From assembly GCA_946480085.1 (NCBI GenBank), contig CAMLHZ010000028.1:1-20271 (forward strand): DNA of 20,271 nucleotides. The letters are read 5' to 3'. Of this stretch, positions 16,131 through 20,271 are shown one piece after another. The notes under the pieces are model-generated. The model saw only the letters and a list, made by a program, of their open reading frames with translations. It ran no database searches and was not told where the DNA came from. The stretch is from an uncultured Flavobacteriales bacterium (GTDB lineage: Bacteria > Bacteroidota > Bacteroidia > Flavobacteriales > Crocinitomicaceae). Both the position numbers and the translations under genes were made by a program. Numbering within the stretch: the stretch's first letter is position 1; every line of letters starts with the position of its first letter.

Positions 16131-19124
16131 ATGCGCAAAATTTTCCCCCTACTTGTAATTCTTTTTGCTGCTTTCACAGGAAAAGCTCAAAGCTATTGGC
16201 AACAAAGTATTGACTACAAAATTTCTGTTTCACTCGACGATAGAAATCACACGCTATCTGGAACTGAAGAATTTGTTTATCACAACAATTCTCCACAAGC
16301 CCTTGATAGAATGTACATTCACATTTGGCCAAATGCTTACCGCGATGGAAATTCAGCATTGGGAAAACAACTGTATGACGACGGCGAAAAATTACTGCAA
16401 TTCGGTGCTGATTCTGTAAAGGGAAATATCGACGGACTGAATTTTACTTCGAATGGAAAAGCAATTCGATGGGAATACGATCCGGAACATATGGATATTG
16501 CTATTCTGTACTTTGATACACCCATTGCTGCGGGCGGACAAATGACAATCTCAACTCCGTTTACAGTTAAAATTCCTTCCGGTGAAATTTCGCGTTTAGG
16601 CCATGTTGGACAATCGTATCAAATTACACAATGGTACCCAAAACCAGCAGTTTACGACAAAAATGGCTGGAATCCGATTCCATACTTGAACCAGGGTGAA
16701 TTTTATTCAGATTACGGAACATTCGATGTTTCCATTACACTTCCTGAAAATTATGTTCTTGGGGCAACAGGAGACTGTCAAACACCTTCCGAGTTAGATT
16801 TCCTGAATAAAAAAGTTACAGATACTGAAGCTTATCTGAAGAATCTTCCGGAACGAAAAAAAGGAACAGGTGGACCTGCTGATGCTTTTCCAGCAAGTTC
16901 AATCAACCTTAAAACAGTTCGTTTTACGCAAAAAGACGTTCACGATTTCGCATGGTTTGCAGACAAACGTTATTTAGTATTGAAAGGTGAAGTAGCATTA
17001 CCTCATTCGGGACGAAAAGTAACCAGTTGGGCAATGTTTACGCCTAGAAATGCACGTTTATGGTCGAAATCAATTGAATATATCAACGATGGAACATTCT
17101 ACTATTCCAAGTGGAATGGTGACTATCCTTATAACAATGTAACTGCTGTTGATGGAACAATTTCTGCTGGTGGAGGAATGGAATACCCGAACATTACCGT
17201 AATTGGAAATTCGTCGAATGCTGCAGAGTTGGAGGTGGTAATCGTTCACGAAGTTGGTCACAATTGGTTCTACGGAATTTTAGGAACGAATGAACGTGTT
17301 CATGGCTGGATGGATGAAGGAATGAATACCCTGAACGAGCTTCGCTACATGTATACAAAGTATCCGAACAATACAAATATGTCAGATATGGTGCTTGGCG
17401 GGGCAATGCATCTGGACCATTTAGATCATTACGACATGGCTGATGTTTCTTTCAAAATGGTTGCTTTGCTAGGTGAAGACCAACCGATTGAAACGCACAG
17501 TGCTGATTTTACAAGTGTGAATTATGGAGCAGTGATGTACATGAAAACGGGTTTAGTGTTCAACTATTTGAAAGAATATTTGGGTGAGGAAGCTTTCGAT
17601 AAATGTATGCAGGCTTATTATGATAAATGGAAGTTCAAACATCCGGATCCAAAGGATATGCGAGATGTTTTGGAGAAAGAAAGTGGTAAAGATTTGTCTT
17701 GGTTATTCGACGATTTAATTCAAACAACGAAACACTTAGATGCCAAGTTGTGCTCTGTTAAGGCTAAAAATGGTCAAACTACTGTTGTGATAGCGAATAA
17801 AGGACAAGTTGCCGGACCAATTGAAGTTTCAGGATATATTGATGGAAAATTGATTGAAACCAAATGGGCTGAACCAGGTACTGAGAAGTCTGCATTGACG
17901 TTCGACAAAGAATTTGATCAGGTTGTTGTGAATGCTTCCAAACGAGAACCAGAGTTGAATGTAAATAACAACTATTGGGATAAGAAAGGCGTTTTCGGAA
18001 AGTATGAACCGCTTACCGTTGAATACTTGTTTGGTGACAACGAAAGAAATAAAACGAATGCATTCTGGACACCCATGTTGGCCGGAAATCATTACGACAA
18101 GTTAATGCTTGGAGTAGTTGTTCATAATAATGGAATTCCATTGAAACGTTTTCAATATTTTGTAGCACCATTCTATTCATTTGGTGGAAAGCGTGTTTCG
18201 GGAATTGCGGAACTAAGTTGGGGATTCTTACCGGCACGAGGATTGAAGACGAGTCGTTTTGGGGTTTCTGTGAAATCATTCATGACAGGTGGAAGAGTAC
18301 AGGAAACCAATCCGATCTACTATGCAATTCAACCGTATTGGCAAGCAAAAGTAGGTAATAGAGGAAATGCCTCACCATGGACAAGTGATTTCATTTTACA
18401 ATCTTCATACAGAGTTGATGCTTTTGGCGGATTTCAAGAGGATCATGTAGGAGCTTATTTCACTTATAATTTCAGATTCAGCAGACCAGATCACAAGTTA
18501 TTGATTTCTCCCAGAACAGATTTCCTGACTAATGTGACAAGTAACGATAAAGTGGGTAGAGCTTCGTTGGAAGTAAGTTACAAATGGCGCTACATGAAGA
18601 AAGACGAAGAGCGCTGGATCGAACTTCGCCATTACACAGGTTTCAATTATTTGTTTGAAGCAACTGGATTTGATTCCTACGCTTATTCATTGTCATTGGG
18701 TGGAGCAACTGGTTTACAGGATAATTTCCTGGAAGACTATTTCTTGGGAAGATCAGAGTTTACAGGTTTCTACAGTCAACAACGAATAGAGAATATGGGT
18801 GGTTTCAAAACAACTTCATATTTCGGAAATTCAACAAAAATGGTAAGTTCTTTCAACTTCTTTATTCAATCGCCTGTTGGACCAAGAATATTTGGTTTAT
18901 TTGCCGATTATGGAATGTTTATGAAATCCAATGATGATATTGAAACAGGATTTAATACTGGTTTGGCTTTACGTCTTGGACAATATTTAGGAGTTTATTT
19001 CCCGGTGTACAGTACCCAAAACATTATAGACAATTATGTGGATAGCAACTATGCTTCACGTATTCGCTTTACAATGAAAATCAATCTGATCAAACAACCT
19101 TTAAATCTGGGTGGACTAATTTAA
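16131..19124 (+). CDS. M1-family zinc aminopeptidase-like protein with long C-terminal beta-rich domain
   Basis: 997 residues with a signal peptide (MRKIFPLLVILFAAFTGKAQ). N-terminal beta-sandwich (residues 22-215, ending GATGD), then the gluzincin core: the exopeptidase motif reads GGGMEY (347-352, for GAMEN), zinc site HEVGH (373-377) with the third ligand Glu396 exactly 18 residues on (HGWMDEGMN), and the transition-state Tyr470 in VMYMKTG. A helical part and a small beta domain follow (to about 620). The remaining about 370 residues are beta-rich with aromatic-alternating strands (FQYFVAPFYSFGGKRVSGIA, HVGAYFTYNFRFSRPDHKLL) ending SRIRFTMKINLI, resembling an outer-membrane barrel more than a T9SS tail, which is absent. 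Likely envelope-located peptide hydrolysis; localisation is inferred. Transcribed with the methyltransferase-like gene 20 bp downstream. Confidence 0.9.
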   Translation: MRKIFPLLVILFAAFTGKAQSYWQQSIDYKISVSLDDRNHTLSGTEEFVYHNNSPQALDRMYIHIWPNAYRDGNSALGKQLYDDGEKLLQFGADSVKGNIDGLNFTSNGKAIRWEYDPEHMDIAILYFDTPIAAGGQMTISTPFTVKIPSGEISRLGHVGQSYQITQWYPKPAVYDKNGWNPIPYLNQGEFYSDYGTFDVSITLPENYVLGATGDCQTPSELDFLNKKVTDTEAYLKNLPERKKGTGGPADAFPASSINLKTVRFTQKDVHDFAWFADKRYLVLKGEVALPHSGRKVTSWAMFTPRNARLWSKSIEYINDGTFYYSKWNGDYPYNNVTAVDGTISAGGGMEYPNITVIGNSSNAAELEVVIVHEVGHNWFYGILGTNERVHGWMDEGMNTLNELRYMYTKYPNNTNMSDMVLGGAMHLDHLDHYDMADVSFKMVALLGEDQPIETHSADFTSVNYGAVMYMKTGLVFNYLKEYLGEEAFDKCMQAYYDKWKFKHPDPKDMRDVLEKESGKDLSWLFDDLIQTTKHLDAKLCSVKAKNGQTTVVIANKGQVAGPIEVSGYIDGKLIETKWAEPGTEKSALTFDKEFDQVVVNASKREPELNVNNNYWDKKGVFGKYEPLTVEYLFGDNERNKTNAFWTPMLAGNHYDKLMLGVVVHNNGIPLKRFQYFVAPFYSFGGKRVSGIAELSWGFLPARGLKTSRFGVSVKSFMTGGRVQETNPIYYAIQPYWQAKVGNRGNASPWTSDFILQSSYRVDAFGGFQEDHVGAYFTYNFRFSRPDHKLLISPRTDFLTNVTSNDKVGRASLEVSYKWRYMKKDEERWIELRHYTGFNYLFEATGFDSYAYSLSLGGATGLQDNFLEDYFLGRSEFTGFYSQQRIENMGGFKTTSYFGNSTKMVSSFNFFIQSPVGPRIFGLFADYGMFMKSNDDIETGFNTGLALRLGQYLGVYFPVYSTQNIIDNYVDSNYASRIRFTMKINLIKQPLNLGGLI

Positions 19125-19144
19125 AAAGCCTGAAATTTAGAATT

Positions 19145-19993
19145 ATGATTAAATCTTTATATCGTTTCCTTTCTCCAAAGTTTAAAACACTTCATGCGGA
19201 TTATGCTGTAGATTTTGTTCCACGTTACGGACATGGTTTACCGCCGCATAAAGAATTAAATGAAATCATTACAGCCAATCGTGAGGTTTATATAGGATAT
19301 ATTGATTTGGCCTTAAAGCATAAGGAAAGTATACAAAAGATCAAAAAAACAGGAATTGAAACAGATGCATTATCACCAGCTTGGAATAACAATTTTCTTC
19401 CGGGATTGGATATTGTAATGATCTATACAATGCTTGCGGAACTGAAACCGAAACGTTATGTAGAAGTGGGCTCAGGAAACTCAACAAAGGTTGCTGCAAA
19501 GGCAAAACGCGAATTGAATTTGGCTACAGAAATCACTTCTATTGATCCGATGCCGCGAGCTGAAATTGATAGCTTGGCAGATGTCGTTATCCGTAAACCG
19601 TTTGAGTCAATTGATTTAAATACACTTTTGGAACTGGAAGAGAATGATATTCTGTTCATTGATAATTCGCACCGTATTCTGCCGAATTCAGATGCAATGG
19701 TGTTTTTTATGGAAATCTTGCCACGTTTGAAAAAAGGGGTAATCGTTCATATTCATGATATCTACCTTCCTTACGATTATCCGCAGTTCATGTGTGATAG
19801 ATTTTATACGGAACAATACGGATTGGCGTTTTACATACTAGCAAATCCTACTAAGTTCTATACCATTTTCCCAAACTACTTTGTTTCAGAAGACAAAGAG
19901 TTGAGTGAGCGTTTAGCACCAATGTGGAATCATGACAATTTACAGGGTGTTGAAAAACACGGTGGATCTTTTTGGCTGAAAATAGGGGAGTAA
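19145..19993 (+). CDS. Class I SAM-dependent methyltransferase-like protein
   Basis: 282 residues, no signal peptide. Motif I of a Rossmann methyltransferase is YVEVGSGNST (residues about 105-114); an acidic-type second strand SIDP (132-135), motif FIDNSH (171-176) and VHIHDIYLPYDYP (201-213) follow, the pattern of Methyltransf_24-like proteins that may bind a metal through Asp/His. An N-terminal helical region of about 85 residues precedes the fold. The substrate is not predictable; related enzymes modify sugars or small molecules, which is family knowledge only. It begins 20 bp after the peptidase stop, so it is probably the second gene of an operon. It converges on the transposase fragment with 7 bp between stops. 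Confidence 0.85.
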   Translation: MIKSLYRFLSPKFKTLHADYAVDFVPRYGHGLPPHKELNEIITANREVYIGYIDLALKHKESIQKIKKTGIETDALSPAWNNNFLPGLDIVMIYTMLAELKPKRYVEVGSGNSTKVAAKAKRELNLATEITSIDPMPRAEIDSLADVVIRKPFESIDLNTLLELEENDILFIDNSHRILPNSDAMVFFMEILPRLKKGVIVHIHDIYLPYDYPQFMCDRFYTEQYGLAFYILANPTKFYTIFPNYFVSEDKELSERLAPMWNHDNLQGVEKHGGSFWLKIGE

Positions 19994-20000
19994 TCGGTTT

Positions 20001-20271
20001 TTATTTCGAATAGAATTTATCAGCAGACCATTTCGAGGGATTGTTTATGATATATTCGGTAATGTTTGTGTACGATTGTTCATCACGAATAATGTGTTCG
20101 TAATAATTCCGTTGCCAAACATCATGAATATCCGAATTTTGACGAATCCATTTTGTAACACCAATTTTGTATCCACGGACAATTGATCCAATTGTTTTTG
20201 ATGGTGACCGTAGGGGCGAATCAACATTCGCCCGATTGTTAAGTACGCCATTATTTGTGTTTAGCGAATCA
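20001..20271 (-). CDS. REP-associated tyrosine transposase (RAYT, Y1/IS200-like), C-terminal part; runs off the window
   Basis: 90 codons read leftward from the window edge (first full codon at 20270) to a TAA at 20001-20003, with no start, so this is the 3' end only. The product ends SIVRGYKIGVTKWIRQNSD, IHDVWQRNYYEHIIRDEQSY and TNITEYIINNPSKWSADKFYSK, the classic C-terminus of the Y1 transposase group found next to REP sequences (DVWQRNYYEHIIR...YIxNNPxKW). The catalytic HUH and Tyr lie outside. Upstream of that the frame reads RANVDSPLRSPSKT, encoded across a REP-like palindrome. The frame is open with no visible damage, but intactness cannot be judged. Such proteins are thought to mobilise REP elements. 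Confidence 0.9.
   Translation of the reverse strand, partial: DSLNTNNGVLNNRANVDSPLRSPSKTIGSIVRGYKIGVTKWIRQNSDIHDVWQRNYYEHIIRDEQSYTNITEYIINNPSKWSADKFYSK
20213..20233. repeat. REP-like palindrome (copy 2, inside the transposase frame)
   Basis: GGGGCGAAT (20213-20221), loop CAAC, then ATTCGCCC (20226-20233), giving 8 paired bases after one unpaired outer G. The sequence is shared with the intergenic copy at 15388-15408 (left arm identical, four-base loop). It lies within the coding frame of the transposase. Confidence 0.8.

Noticed and set aside
20045..20251. 68-aa minus-strand frame starting MAYLTIGRM
   Set aside because: It is out of frame with the transposase frame that carries the recognisable C-terminal motif and the TAA at 20001.

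Overview
The window looks like chromosomal DNA of a Bacteroidota bacterium, most likely a flavobacterium-like lineage (Flavobacteriales or Crocinitomicaceae; this placement is inference). Reasons: it is AT-rich; there is a secreted protein with a type IX secretion (T9SS, Por) C-terminal sorting domain; there is a large surface protein with a choice-of-anchor L domain and SprB-like repeats; there is a DUF5916 protein; Shine-Dalgarno sequences are weak or absent; and the one convincing promoter resembles the Bacteroidota -7 TAnnTTTG type.

Layout. 1-2368 (-): N-terminal 789 codons of a giant cell-surface adhesin whose 3' end lies outside the window; it ends here in 198-bp tandem repeats. 2369-2788: gene-free, AT-rich spacer ending in a terminator. 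2789-3625 (-): secreted thioredoxin-fold protein with a T9SS tail. 3754-7189 (-): the housekeeping cluster thrS-infC-rpmI-rplT, closed by a strong hairpin terminator; its spacers contain notable inverted repeats. 7266-8634 (-): a lipoprotein and a small exported protein, both unrecognised. 8811-10733 (+): comEC, the DNA-uptake channel, convergent with a PD40/TolB-like propeller protein (10739-11812, -). 11885-14332 (+): DUF5916 outer-membrane-type protein, convergent with a GT9 heptosyltransferase-like glycosyltransferase (14403-15362, -). 15363-15701: repeat-rich intergenic region. 15702-16007 (-): ArsR-like winged-helix regulator, divergent from a 997-aa M1 aminopeptidase-like protein (16131-19124, +), which is followed 20 bp later by a SAM-methyltransferase-like gene (19145-19993, +). 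20001-20271 (-): 3' end of a REP-associated tyrosine transposase (RAYT) that runs off the window edge.

The best candidate for something less ordinary is the repeat biology at the right side. A GGGGCGAAT...ATTCGCCC palindrome lies inside the RAYT reading frame, and a near-identical palindrome sits 4.8 kb away in the repeat-rich spacer 15363-15701. That spacer also holds 16-bp tandem repeats and an exact 24-bp direct repeat that itself contains an inverted repeat. No tRNA, rRNA, CRISPR array, prophage or defence system was seen. Most of the rest is ordinary conserved or envelope-related gene content.
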